Under the pieces are notes generated by a model, which searched no databases, was not told the origin of the DNA, and was given only the letters and a program-made list of their open reading frames with translations. A stretch of DNA of 64,000 nucleotides from NCBI GenBank assembly GCA_036504035.1, contig DASXVV010000006.1:442793-506792 (forward strand). Direction: 5' to 3'. The position numbers and the translations under genes are program-made. Below are positions 32,229 to 41,331 of the stretch, piece after piece (positions within the stretch are counted from its first letter, which is position 1; each line of letters starts with the position of its first letter). The DNA comes from Candidatus Deferrimicrobiaceae bacterium (GTDB lineage Bacteria; Desulfobacterota; Deferrimicrobia; Deferrimicrobiales; Deferrimicrobiaceae).

Positions 32229-32372
32229 ATCCAGCGGTTATCGCGCCTTTCCGGTCCCGTCAATTAATGTAGGAATCAGGACCTGCCCTCCTTGCGGCAA
32301 ATCGGATGCGGGAGCAACATGTGCATCGGGACGTTGGGGAAAATGGCCATTTGAAGAAGGGAGAATATCGAC

Positions 32373-33428
32373 ATGACGACCGCAAAGGATACGACGTCGG
32401 GACGGATGCTCTCGCTCGGCAGCGACGTCGCGATGCGCCGGCGTTTCCAGGTGCTCGATGAGGCGTTGCCGGGCAACCTGCGGTTCGGCCTGCTGCTCGA
32501 AGTGCTCGACAAACTTGCCGAGGACACCTCGCTCGCCTACGTGCGCCGCTTCTATCCCGAGGCGCGCGTCGTCACCGCGGCGATCGACAACATCCAGGTC
32601 CGGCATGCCGCCGACGTCATGCGTGACCTGTGGTGCCTCGCGCGGATCAACCACGTCGGCCGCAGCTCGATGGAGGTAGGTATCCGGGTCGAGCATCCGG
32701 GCGATCCGCCGACGCATATCGCCTCCTGCTTCTTCACGATGGTGGCGCGGTCTGGGTACGGCGACGACGCGAAGAGCGTCGCGCTGCCGTCGCTCGAATA
32801 CGTGAGCGACCGCGAGAAGGGGCGGGCGCAAAAGGCGATCGACCGCCGCGACGCCTACCGGGCGCAGCTCGCCGCGTCGCTGGAGCCGCCCAACCGAGAG
32901 GAATTCGACCTGCTGACAGGGCTGCACAAGGAGATCGAGAAGCCGTCGTTTTCCGGATTGCTTGCGAGCAGGCTGACCTGCAGCTCATGGGAGCGGATGT
33001 ACCCGGAGCAGGAAAACGTCCCCCGCAAGATCTTCGGCGGCTACCTGGTCCGCCGCGCCTACGAGCTGGCCGACATCTGCGCCGAGCGGATCCTGCCGGG
33101 TCGCGCGATCATCGTCGCCGTCAACCGGATCAACTTCTTCCAGCCGGTCCGGATGGGCGACAAGCTGCACTACAATGCCCGCGTCGTCTACACCGGCGAC
33201 CATTCGGTCTGCGTTGAAGTCGAGATCGAGCGGACGAGCATCGACCGCACCGTCCGGTCGCTGTCCAATTCGTGCATTTTCACGTTCGTCCACGTCGACC
33301 GCGACCTTGTGCCGCAGCCGGTGCCGCCGATCTATCCCGGGAACTACGCCGAGGATGCGAGGTATTTGGAGGCGCATCGTCGCCACGCCCGCGCTCGGGA
33401 CGTCAAGGCGGCCCCGGTCACGAAATAG
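32373..33428 (+). CDS. Double-hotdog acyl-CoA thioesterase, copy 2
   Basis: Paralogue of the gene at 27380-28432, 351 residues, in the opposite orientation. It has the same two hotdog domains: LPGNLRFGLLLEVLDKLAED and ARINHVGRSSMEVGIRVEHP in the first, RKIFGGYLVRRAYELADICA and VRMGDKLHYNARVVYTGDHS in the second. From SSWERMYPEQ to GDKLHY the two proteins are identical by eye for over 60 residues, whereas the N-terminal 20 and the C-terminal 20 differ. This is the sign of a fairly recent duplication or gene conversion with constraint on the second domain. GGGAG precedes the ATG. The end overlaps the convergent radical SAM gene by 11 bases. Confidence 0.85.
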   Translation: MTTAKDTTSGRMLSLGSDVAMRRRFQVLDEALPGNLRFGLLLEVLDKLAEDTSLAYVRRFYPEARVVTAAIDNIQVRHAADVMRDLWCLARINHVGRSSMEVGIRVEHPGDPPTHIASCFFTMVARSGYGDDAKSVALPSLEYVSDREKGRAQKAIDRRDAYRAQLAASLEPPNREEFDLLTGLHKEIEKPSFSGLLASRLTCSSWERMYPEQENVPRKIFGGYLVRRAYELADICAERILPGRAIIVAVNRINFFQPVRMGDKLHYNARVVYTGDHSVCVEVEIERTSIDRTVRSLSNSCIFTFVHVDRDLVPQPVPPIYPGNYAEDARYLEAHRRHARARDVKAAPVTK

Positions 33429-34374
33429 GAGTAATCAGACTTCCCATCCATCGGTCGAATGCGCCGAGCGCATCCGGGTCGAGGTAGAGGAAATTGCATT
33501 GCTCGCAGGGAGAGGAGAACGCACGATCCGGGAGGGTCGGAAACCGACCCCGGATCGCTTCCCATATTTCTTGCGGACCCAACACACCGAGAAGGTTGAA
33601 TGAAAGGTTGCCGCAGAGCCTGCACAAAAGTTCCGGGAACGGAATTTCTCCCGCAACCCCCGCGAGACGGGCTCCCTCTCCGAACCCGCAACAGGGGAAA
33701 ACCGCCCCGCCCGGAAAGACGGTGGGAAATCGGATGACCTTGTCGCACCGGCCGCCGAGCGCTTTCCGCGGCAGGCGCGGCCCGCCTCCGGGCGTTTGAC
33801 CCGGTGCCCGTTTCGCCCGCCCTACCGGAACCAACGGGACGGAGACGCATCGGACGTTCTTTCGGGAAGGGTCCAGTTTCAGCAGGCGGCCCGGGTCCGC
33901 GGGCGAGGGAGGATATCCCGGCGAGACGGTCGTTTTCACCGTCACGTTGAGCCCCAGTTCGGCGGCGGCCTTCACTGCGTTTCCGATGTTTTCGACCGGT
34001 ATCTGCTCCAGGTGGAAATCGTCGAGGCTCGTGACGAAGTTGACCAGGCCCTGACGTGCCAGCGGCTCCAGCCGTTTTCTTGCCCCCGCTTCGGTGGCCG
34101 CCCACGAACCGTTCGTCACGACTTCCGATGAGATTCCCATTCTCCCGGCGAGCACGACGAGATCACGGAGCAGATCGTACTCGAGGAACGGTTCCCCGCC
34201 GGTGAAGCTGACGATCCGGAGCGACGGGATCGAAGCGGCTCCCCCGATGTATTCCATCGCTTCGTCCCGGGTCATCGTCTCGCTCGTCGCATCGTTGCAC
34301 TCGAAACCGCAGTGGCGGCATGAGACATTGCACCGTCGCGTCAGCACCATGCTGAAACCCGCAATCTCGATCAC
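33418..34374 (-). CDS. Radical SAM protein 1 of a tandem trio, RiPP operon
   Basis: A 318-residue radical SAM protein, last gene of the peptide-modification operon. The cluster motif is CNVSCRHCGFEC (residues 15-26): CxxxCxxC with a fourth cysteine four residues on, as in the two neighbouring paralogues. VSFTGGEPFLEYDLL is the SAM-binding GGE motif and FVTSLDDFHLEQIPVENI is shared with the neighbours. The C-terminal part has VFPCCGFGEGA and SPCEQCNFL, probably ligands of an auxiliary iron-sulfur cluster. It is more divergent than the other two and has a low-complexity insert (RAKRAPGQTPGGGPRLPRK). I chose the GTG at 34374, which overlaps the previous stop (GTGA). Substrate is presumably the precursor peptide; the reaction is unknown. 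Confidence 0.82.
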   Translation of the reverse strand: MIEIAGFSMVLTRRCNVSCRHCGFECNDATSETMTRDEAMEYIGGAASIPSLRIVSFTGGEPFLEYDLLRDLVVLAGRMGISSEVVTNGSWAATEAGARKRLEPLARQGLVNFVTSLDDFHLEQIPVENIGNAVKAAAELGLNVTVKTTVSPGYPPSPADPGRLLKLDPSRKNVRCVSVPLVPVGRAKRAPGQTPGGGPRLPRKALGGRCDKVIRFPTVFPGGAVFPCCGFGEGARLAGVAGEIPFPELLCRLCGNLSFNLLGVLGPQEIWEAIRGRFPTLPDRAFSSPCEQCNFLYLDPDALGAFDRWMGSLITPIS

Positions 34375-35378
34375 GCCCGTTCCCCCGGCTTTCCGATCGA
34401 CCACTTCCGCAGGAGGGCGAGAAGCGTTTCTCTAAGGGCGGGGTTGTGGTAAAGCTCGACGCAGACGTCGCAATTGCTGAGATAGCGGCCATGTGTCGAT
34501 AACCATGGAGACGACGCCATCGCAAGCTGGAGCACCCGGTAAGGGCCGCACTCGGCAAAGAGGCGGAAGAGCAGGTTGTCTTCCATGACCGAGAGGACCC
34601 GACGGAGACCGCCTTCGCGCGCATCTCCGCAATACCCGATCCGATCCGCCGGATTACCCGCGGAATTTCCGAAACAACAGCAGGCGAAAACGGAACCATC
34701 GGGCGTCACGGTCGGTATCTTCGTGACGAATCCGCACGCCCCGTCGAAATGGTCCGCCTGGTCCGTTTCGATATATTCGGCGGGCGCGATTTCCCTGGCG
34801 GCCCTTCCGATCTTCAAGGGGCCGAATTCCTTGAGCATCACGGCGCCTCGCGCGATGTCGGCCGGGGACAGCCCTAACAGGCGCGGGACATCGTTCTTCC
34901 GGATCGAACCGGTGCGGGTCACCACCGTATTGACGCAAACGGATATCCCGAGGCCAAGCGCTGCGTGGACGACCCGCTTGACCTGCTCCGGGGAGACAAA
35001 TTCAAGATGATGGTCGTCGAGGCTCACGACGATGTTCCGTAGCCCGGCGGCGTGAAGTTCACGGATCCTTCGTCCCGCCGAAATCGCGTTGCCGGCCCAG
35101 TAGCAGTTCGTCACGACCCCGCCCGCGATGCCATGCCGTTGCCGTCCGTACTCGATCAGCTTCCTCAGCTGCTCGTACAGGAGGAACGGTTCTCCGCCCG
35201 TATATCCGATCTGGCTCGGGCCCAGGCATTCGGCCGCCTCGTCGATCCAGCGCCGGGCTTCGTCGAACGACATGGTCTCCCGCCGCGCCGGGCCGCAGTC
35301 GCTGATGCAGTGCCTGCATTCATAGTTGCACCGGTAGGTGAGCAGCAGGTTGAACACGGTTTGCTGGACGCTCGTCAT
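34371..35378 (-). CDS. Radical SAM protein 2 of a tandem trio, RiPP operon
   Basis: A 335-residue radical SAM protein. The N-terminus FNLLLTYRCNYECRHCISDC holds the cluster cysteines 17, 21 and 24 plus Cys28. IGYTGGEPFLLYEQL is the GGE motif; NIVVSLDDHHLEFVSPEQVK aligns with the other two copies. The C-terminal region has FACCCFGNSAGN and YLSNCDVCVELYHNPALRET, the likely auxiliary cluster. Its ATG overlaps the stop of copy 3 (ATGA). The nearest paralogue by eye is copy 3. Probable role: modification of the candidate precursor encoded at the head of the operon. Epimerisation, methylation, or C-C/C-S cross-linking cannot be told apart from the sequence. Confidence 0.85.
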   Translation of the reverse strand: MTSVQQTVFNLLLTYRCNYECRHCISDCGPARRETMSFDEARRWIDEAAECLGPSQIGYTGGEPFLLYEQLRKLIEYGRQRHGIAGGVVTNCYWAGNAISAGRRIRELHAAGLRNIVVSLDDHHLEFVSPEQVKRVVHAALGLGISVCVNTVVTRTGSIRKNDVPRLLGLSPADIARGAVMLKEFGPLKIGRAAREIAPAEYIETDQADHFDGACGFVTKIPTVTPDGSVFACCCFGNSAGNPADRIGYCGDAREGGLRRVLSVMEDNLLFRLFAECGPYRVLQLAMASSPWLSTHGRYLSNCDVCVELYHNPALRETLLALLRKWSIGKPGERA

Positions 35379-36391
35379 CCGGTCCCTCCCGCGACGGTCG
35401 CGCTGGATCCGTTTTCGGCCAGGTCGCGAAGCAGACGTCCGACCGCAGCCCGAAGCGCCGCATTTCCGGAGATCTCCTCGCAGATGTCGCAGTTGCTGAC
35501 GTACGCTTCCCGGAAACGGACATCCGGCTCCCGCTCCCGCACCATCTTGAGCAGCAGGTATGGCCCATCGGTCGCGATGAGGTTCAGAAGCAGGTCCCCT
35601 TCGAGCCGCTTCGCCAGCTCGTGGAAAGGGTGCGTCTTGAGGTTCCCCGCATAGGACAGCGAGGAGGGGCCGTTTTCGGTCGCCCCGCCGAATCCGCAGC
35701 AGCCGAAGAGGGATCCGTCGGGGGCCGCTACGGCGTTCCGGATGACGAAATGGCAGGGATTCGAAGAAAGCTCTTTTTCCCCGTAGCGGTAAAGATCATC
35801 GGCGCGGAAGCGGGCTCGTGCGCGCCCCACGAGCAGCGGGCTCGACTCGCGGATCCAAAGCCGGCGGAGGTCGTTCCTTATCTCGGCATCAAGATCGAGG
35901 CGGTTTGCGACATCGGTTTCCCGGAACGCGCCATTCCGGGTCTTCAGCAGGTTGATCCCCACCCGGATGCCGGCGTCGATCGCGGCATGCGCCACCCGCC
36001 GGACGTTTTCGAACGGCACGTGCTGTTGATGGTACTCGTCCACGCTGGTGATGATTTCCACGAGCCCGGCCGCTTTCATCTCGGCGATCCGCGTCGCCGC
36101 GAGACGGTCGTCCGATGCCCAGAGGCAGTTGGTGACGATGCCGCCCGACATGCCACGGAAGAACGCACGGGTCATGAGCTTGAGGATCTCGTCGTAATGA
36201 AGGAAAGGTTCTCCGCCCGAGTAGGCCACCATATCCATTCCCGGGATCGCGCACGCCTCCTCGACATAGCCTTCGGCCTCCCGGAAATCCATTTTCTCGG
36301 TACGCCGCGGACCACAGGAGAACCCGCAATGTCTGCAGGCGATATCGCATCGCAACGTATACAGGAGCGTGAACGTGGTCAGGGGATTCAT
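35375..36391 (-). CDS. Radical SAM protein 3 of a tandem trio, RiPP operon
   Basis: A 338-residue radical SAM protein with FTLLYTLRCDIACRHCGFSC at the N-terminus: cysteines 15, 19 and 22 bind the SAM cluster and Cys26 follows. VAYSGGEPFLHYDEI is the GGE motif. IITSVDEYHQQHVPFENVRR matches the family of three. At the C-terminus FGCCGFGGATENG and YVSNCDICEEISGNAALRAA give a second set of cysteines. I chose the ATG at 36391 because it forms an ATGA overlap with the preceding gene's stop and keeps the N-terminus equal to that of copy 2; an in-frame ATG lies at 36418. It appears to be the most complete member of the trio. Confidence 0.85.
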   Translation of the reverse strand: MNPLTTFTLLYTLRCDIACRHCGFSCGPRRTEKMDFREAEGYVEEACAIPGMDMVAYSGGEPFLHYDEILKLMTRAFFRGMSGGIVTNCLWASDDRLAATRIAEMKAAGLVEIITSVDEYHQQHVPFENVRRVAHAAIDAGIRVGINLLKTRNGAFRETDVANRLDLDAEIRNDLRRLWIRESSPLLVGRARARFRADDLYRYGEKELSSNPCHFVIRNAVAAPDGSLFGCCGFGGATENGPSSLSYAGNLKTHPFHELAKRLEGDLLLNLIATDGPYLLLKMVREREPDVRFREAYVSNCDICEEISGNAALRAAVGRLLRDLAENGSSATVAGGTG

Positions 36392-37707
36392 GCCGGCTCG
36401 CTTTCCCGGCAGGCGCATATATCGGGCGACGGAACGCGACGCCCGGAGCGCAAGCTGTATCCCAGCGCCCGGCGGAAGGCTTCCACGATCCGCCCATTCG
36501 ACAGAAGCTCGGTTGACAGGAAGGACCGGGTGTTGATGTCGAGGTCTTCGACGTCGTGCGGGATGACCCGCAGGCCGTAAGCGGAAGGCCGATTCCCGAT
36601 CGGCGTCCCGGGAAAGGGCGTCAGCATGTGGATGCCGCTCTCAACCCCTTCGAGACGCCGGATCAATGCGAAGGTTTGCTCCAGATCCGATTCCGTTTCG
36701 TTCGGCAGTCCGACGATGAACGAGAAAAAGGGACGGATGCCGGCGCGGAGACACAGACGATAGACCTCGAAAACGTCGCGGGCGGAATAACGACGTCCGA
36801 GCCCGGCTAGCACGCTGTCGCTGCCGGATTCGACGCCGAAGAACATGTGGCGGCAACCCGCGCGATGCAGGCGACCGATCAGCTTTTCGGACATCGTCTC
36901 GATCCTTCCGGTGCATCCCCATAGCGCGCCGACCTCCGCCCGCTCCAGCGCATCGCAGATTTGCTCCGCCCGCCCCGGAACCAGGGTGAAGCAATCGTCC
37001 GCGAAGGAAAAATAGGAGAGCTTCTCTTCTCGGCGCAACAGGGAGCGGATCTCCGCGAGGATGTTCTCGACGCTCCGCACCCGGAAGCTCCGCCGCCAGA
37101 AGGCCGAGGAGGAGCAATAGGGACATCCGTAGGCGCATCCCCTGGCGCCGAGGATCGAGCGGGGATAAAGCTCGGCGAGCGGCAACCGATCCCGGGCCGG
37201 AAAGGGAAGCGCGTCCAGATCGGCCACGAGCGGCGCGTTCCCGGTGCTGAAGGGTTTCCCGTCCTTGCGGCAGGTGATCCCCGGGATGCCCTCGATCGCT
37301 TCGCCGGCCGCCAGCGCATCGACCAGCCGGGGGAACGTGACGTCTCCCTCGCCGCGCACGACCACGTCCACCTCGGGGCGTTCGAGCAGTCGATCCGCAA
37401 GGAACGTGGCGGTATTGCCTCCCAGGACCGTGATCGTTTCGGGACGGATCGCCTTGATCCCGGCGCAGATTTGCAACGCGGTCCGCCAGGCGCCCGTGAA
37501 CACCATGCCGATTCCGACGAGGCCCGCCTCTGCGGCGACCAGCCGATCGACGGTTTCCCGGACGTCAAACCGCCGGGCGAAGCTGTCCAGAATTTCCACC
37601 GGGTGCCGATCGCCTATGGAAGCTGCGAGGTATTCCAGGCCAAGCGGTTCGTCGATCCCGTGGACGTATCTTCGCGCGACGGGAGGGTTGACGAGGAGGA
37701 CTTTCAT
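36388..37707 (-). CDS. B12-binding-type radical SAM protein, RiPP operon
   Basis: A 439-residue protein with an N-terminal Rossmann domain of the cobalamin-binding type (MKVLLVNPPVARRYVHGI ... GIGMVFTGAWRTALQICAGI ... VLGGNTATFLADRLLERPEVDVVVRGEGD). The histidine motif of base-off B12 proteins is not seen, as is common for class B radical SAM methylases. The radical SAM core has GARGCAYGCPYCSSSAF with cysteines at 191, 195 and 198, and an HMFFGVESGSD strand. Such enzymes usually transfer a methyl group to an unactivated carbon or make other radical rearrangements. The ATG overlaps the SPASM gene stop (ATGA). Likely substrate: the precursor peptide, by operon context. Confidence 0.87.
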   Translation of the reverse strand: MKVLLVNPPVARRYVHGIDEPLGLEYLAASIGDRHPVEILDSFARRFDVRETVDRLVAAEAGLVGIGMVFTGAWRTALQICAGIKAIRPETITVLGGNTATFLADRLLERPEVDVVVRGEGDVTFPRLVDALAAGEAIEGIPGITCRKDGKPFSTGNAPLVADLDALPFPARDRLPLAELYPRSILGARGCAYGCPYCSSSAFWRRSFRVRSVENILAEIRSLLRREEKLSYFSFADDCFTLVPGRAEQICDALERAEVGALWGCTGRIETMSEKLIGRLHRAGCRHMFFGVESGSDSVLAGLGRRYSARDVFEVYRLCLRAGIRPFFSFIVGLPNETESDLEQTFALIRRLEGVESGIHMLTPFPGTPIGNRPSAYGLRVIPHDVEDLDINTRSFLSTELLSNGRIVEAFRRALGYSLRSGRRVPSPDICACRESEPA

Positions 37708-39080
37708 GGGACGTCCCCTTCGTCCGCCGCCGGACCCAGCCAGGCCAGGCCGGTCTCGAGGCTTTTCCGGACCGCGTCGCAATAATGGCGGCGGAACTCC
37801 GGTTGCCGGGTCAACAGCTGGCAACCGCCCCCGCACAGCGGCAGGATGGAACAATCCCGGCAGGAAGGAAGGTCCAGCGGACTCAGGTCGTACCAGCGGG
37901 AAAAGGCGGCCGGGTCCACGGTCAGGTCGGGCCAGTAACGGCCGACGATCCCGTCCGGATCGTGGGCCTCCTCGGCACAGAGGTGGAGATGCCCGTCGGG
38001 GACGAAGACGACCTGGTTCAGGTTGGCTTCGCAGACGTGGGTCTTTGGATAAGGAAAGACGCCCTGGTTTTCCAGGTTGCGGACCGCCGTATAGCCGTCC
38101 CACCCGAGGAAATCGAAGATTTCCATCTGCGGGTGGCATTCTTTCATTAGAAGAAGCGTGCCCAGCAGTTTCGCCCGGTTCCGAATCAGACCGAAATCCG
38201 CCATGGAGGCATCCCGCAGAGGGGCCACGTAGGCGTAGAATTTCCGGCTGGTGTACCACTGACGATCGATGACGGCATTCGCCAGTTCGGGGAGAAAGGC
38301 GGCGTTGTCGGAGTCGACGTTGACCCGCATCTTGACCATGACGGTCTCGCCTTCCACGAGCCGGTCAATGGAATCCATCAGTTCCGCGAAACGGCTTCCG
38401 ATCCGGCGGCGGTCGTGGATCTCGTCGGGACCGTCGACCGTCACCTGGACTTCCGCGACGCCGTGACGTTCGATCAGTTCCCGATATTCCGGAAGGGTCT
38501 TGCCGTTCGTCGTGATCTGGACGGGCCAGCCCAGCGTTGCGCAACGTTCGAGGATGTGGGCGACGACCTCCCGGTTTTCCGCCAGCAGCGGCTCTCCCCC
38601 GAACAGATGCATCAGGGGCGGTTGGTTGCCGTCGACGGTCAGGCACCGCATGAGCGTCGGGACGGATGCGATCATGGCGTCCGCCTGCTCCCGGGTCATC
38701 GTCCTTCCGGCGGCCTGCGTCGACCGGTGCTGCTGCCAGCAGTACGCGCAACGGAGGTTGCAGTCGAACGAGAGGATCGCGATGCAGTGCAGCGGCATCT
38801 TTCGCCGCGTGTCTTGAAGCGATGCCGGGTAGAACTTCTCGACGAACGTCGCTTCGTCGACATCGTCTTTCAGGAGGTACCGGCGGGCGACCAGGAAAGC
38901 GTCGGATTCGTCCGCAGGCCCGGCCCCGCCAGCCGAAAGTCGGGCCGCCGTTTCCGCGGGGACGAGATCTGCCGCGCCGGACAGCGTGTTCAGCAGGAAC
39001 TTGCGGCCGCCGGACAGACCGACGACGAGATTGAATCGGCTCGGCTTGATGATGCACCTCCCGGTTCGGGTTCCTTCCAC
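37704..39080 (-). CDS. SPASM-domain radical SAM peptide maturase
   Basis: A 458-residue radical SAM/SPASM protein, first enzyme after the precursor gene. An N-terminal part of about 95 residues (FNLVVGLSGGRKFLLNTLSG) resembles the leader region of peptide maturases. The SAM cluster is in SFDCNLRCAYCWQQ with cysteines 107, 111 and 114. LMHLFGGEPLL is the GGE motif. The SPASM region has HVCEANLNQV, LHLCAEEAHD, SCRDCSILPLCGGGC and RRHYCDAV: the seven cysteines of two auxiliary clusters. The start is unclear: I give the in-frame GTG at 39080, but the good GGGAGG lies farther in, before an ATC-ATC-AAG (about 39053). It is 32 bases after the precursor stop. The N-terminus resembles the geopeptide type of maturase, but this is not certain. 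Confidence 0.85.
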   Translation of the reverse strand: MEGTRTGRCIIKPSRFNLVVGLSGGRKFLLNTLSGAADLVPAETAARLSAGGAGPADESDAFLVARRYLLKDDVDEATFVEKFYPASLQDTRRKMPLHCIAILSFDCNLRCAYCWQQHRSTQAAGRTMTREQADAMIASVPTLMRCLTVDGNQPPLMHLFGGEPLLAENREVVAHILERCATLGWPVQITTNGKTLPEYRELIERHGVAEVQVTVDGPDEIHDRRRIGSRFAELMDSIDRLVEGETVMVKMRVNVDSDNAAFLPELANAVIDRQWYTSRKFYAYVAPLRDASMADFGLIRNRAKLLGTLLLMKECHPQMEIFDFLGWDGYTAVRNLENQGVFPYPKTHVCEANLNQVVFVPDGHLHLCAEEAHDPDGIVGRYWPDLTVDPAAFSRWYDLSPLDLPSCRDCSILPLCGGGCQLLTRQPEFRRHYCDAVRKSLETGLAWLGPAADEGDVP

Positions 39081-39084
39081 CCGA
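39066..39084 (-). promoter_or_regulatory. Small hairpin between precursor and maturase genes
   Basis: The arms TCGGGT and ACCCGA, separated by seven bases, form a 6-bp stem in the spacer between the precursor stop and the maturase. There is no T-run after it. It could lower read-through or stabilise the precursor transcript and so favour a high ratio of peptide to enzyme, as is common in RiPP operons. The GTG start used for the maturase lies in the loop. Confidence 0.4.
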
Positions 39085-39112
39085 GTCGAACGGATCCGGT
39101 GGTGCGAGAGGA

Positions 39113-39445
39113 CTACCTGACCTTGATGGCGCCCGGAACGCTGATTTGCGGATTGACCTGCCCGGGAGCGACAGTGTGCTTCAGGTCGTGGGCTTTCAGA
39201 CCCGCTTCCGGAGACGGAATGCTCACGGAAGATGCGACCGTGGAAACGGGACCGACGACGGAAGAACCCACGGAGGCATCGACGCAGCAATAGTCGCTGG
39301 CGATCGAAACAGGTCCGATTCCACCGACTCCTCCGAGTTTCTCCCCTTTGGCCCCGATGACCTTGCGTACGATGTCGTTGATCTGATCCTTGCTGAGAAC
39401 GATATTCAGATTCCCCGTCATGTTCTGGATCTTGGGTCCCGGCAT
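39113..39445 (-). CDS. Candidate RiPP precursor peptide
   Basis: A 110-residue protein at the head of the five radical SAM genes, which I do not recognise as a named family. The first 39 residues are leader-like: a helix LSKDQINDIVRKVIGAKGEK ends in LGG at residues 37-39, a possible double-glycine cleavage site. The rest is Val/Ser/Gly/Ala-rich: GPVSIAS (44-50), YCCVDASVGSS with the vicinal Cys53-Cys54, a second GPVSTVASS (65-73), VSIPSPEAG, and a proline-spaced end (VNPQISVPGAIKV). The repeated GPVSxxAS unit hints at repeated modification sites. AGGAGG lies at perfect spacing to the ATG, and a strong promoter is upstream. The position next to a SPASM maturase is standard for RiPP precursors. 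Confidence 0.72.
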   Translation of the reverse strand: MPGPKIQNMTGNLNIVLSKDQINDIVRKVIGAKGEKLGGVGGIGPVSIASDYCCVDASVGSSVVGPVSTVASSVSIPSPEAGLKAHDLKHTVAPGQVNPQISVPGAIKVR

Positions 39446-40786
<1,341 letters not shown>

Positions 40787-40838
40787 GCGGCACGTTTTCC
40801 ACGAGGAGGGAGCGCGTCCATAGACGGCAGCTAGCAGG

Positions 40839-40864
40839 ATAATAGATAGTATGCTATCTATTAT
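40839..40864. promoter_or_regulatory. MarR operator palindrome
   Basis: A perfect inverted repeat: ATAATAGATAG and CTATCTATTAT with a 4-base spacer TATG, ending two bases before the marR start codon. The position over the promoter or ribosome site and the A/T-rich palindrome are typical of an autoregulatory MarR site. Binding would block transcription of marR and the coupled efflux gene; an inducer, probably an aromatic compound, would release it. A GATAAT at 40838-40843 could be the -10 box. Confidence 0.82.
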
Positions 40865-40866
40865 AG

Positions 40867-41331
40867 ATGAAGATATCCGACACGAAAATCGATCGCAGTA
40901 ACCTGCTCTACCATCTTGGGCTCCTGACACGACGCTGGCGCCAGGCTCTGGACCGCGAGTTTCGGGCTGCCGGACTGACGGATGCCACCTGGCGCCCCCT
41001 CCTGCATCTCAAGCACCTTGGTGACGGCGTTCGTCAGAAAGATCTGGCGACATCCGTCGGCATCGAAGGGCCTTCCATGGTCCGACTGATCGATACGCTT
41101 GTAACCAAGGGGCTGGTCCTGCGATCGGAAGATCGTACGGACCGTCGTGCGAAACGGCTCTGCCTGACGCCGGAGGGACAGTCGATCGTCGCCCGGATCA
41201 AGGAAATCGAGGCGCCTCTTGAAAACGAGTTGCTCAACTCCGTAAGCGATGTCGCCATCGCCCGGTTCGGGAGGTTCATCCTTTCTCTGGAATCGACCGT
41301 GAACGAAGTGCGGAATCGGGGGAAACGATGA
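40867..41331 (+). CDS. MarR family transcriptional regulator
   Basis: A 154-residue winged helix-turn-helix protein. GDGVRQKDLATSVGIEGPSMVRLIDTLVTKGL is the DNA-recognition helix region and RSEDRTDRRAKRLCLTPEG is the wing with the DR.D.R motif. It would bind as a dimer to the palindrome directly upstream. The start codon at 40867 has no Shine-Dalgarno site, because the operator occupies that place; a leaderless or nearly leaderless mRNA is likely. Its stop overlaps the start of the FUSC transporter (ATGATG), so regulator and efflux gene form one unit. Inducer unknown. Confidence 0.93.
   Translation: MKISDTKIDRSNLLYHLGLLTRRWRQALDREFRAAGLTDATWRPLLHLKHLGDGVRQKDLATSVGIEGPSMVRLIDTLVTKGLVLRSEDRTDRRAKRLCLTPEGQSIVARIKEIEAPLENELLNSVSDVAIARFGRFILSLESTVNEVRNRGKR

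Larger units (their letters stand above)
31996..32372. other. Intergenic region with one tiny gene and its terminator
   Basis: This 377-base spacer lies between the divergent solute-binding protein and thioesterase genes. It holds the ten-residue CGCG peptide gene and its terminator, listed separately. GGGAG nine bases before the ATG at 32373 is the thioesterase ribosome binding site. I see no clear promoter or operator in the remainder. Confidence 0.5.

Noticed and set aside
32320-32355. Second mini frame (MCIGTLGKMAI) after GGGAGC just before the thioesterase copy 2
   Set aside because: No motif, no terminator and no overlap with a gene; an 11-codon frame is expected by chance. A leader peptide cannot be excluded, but nothing supports it.
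33418-36391. Three radical SAM genes considered as one broken gene or an assembly repeat
   Set aside because: The three differ over most of their length and each is open from start to stop with its own cluster motif.
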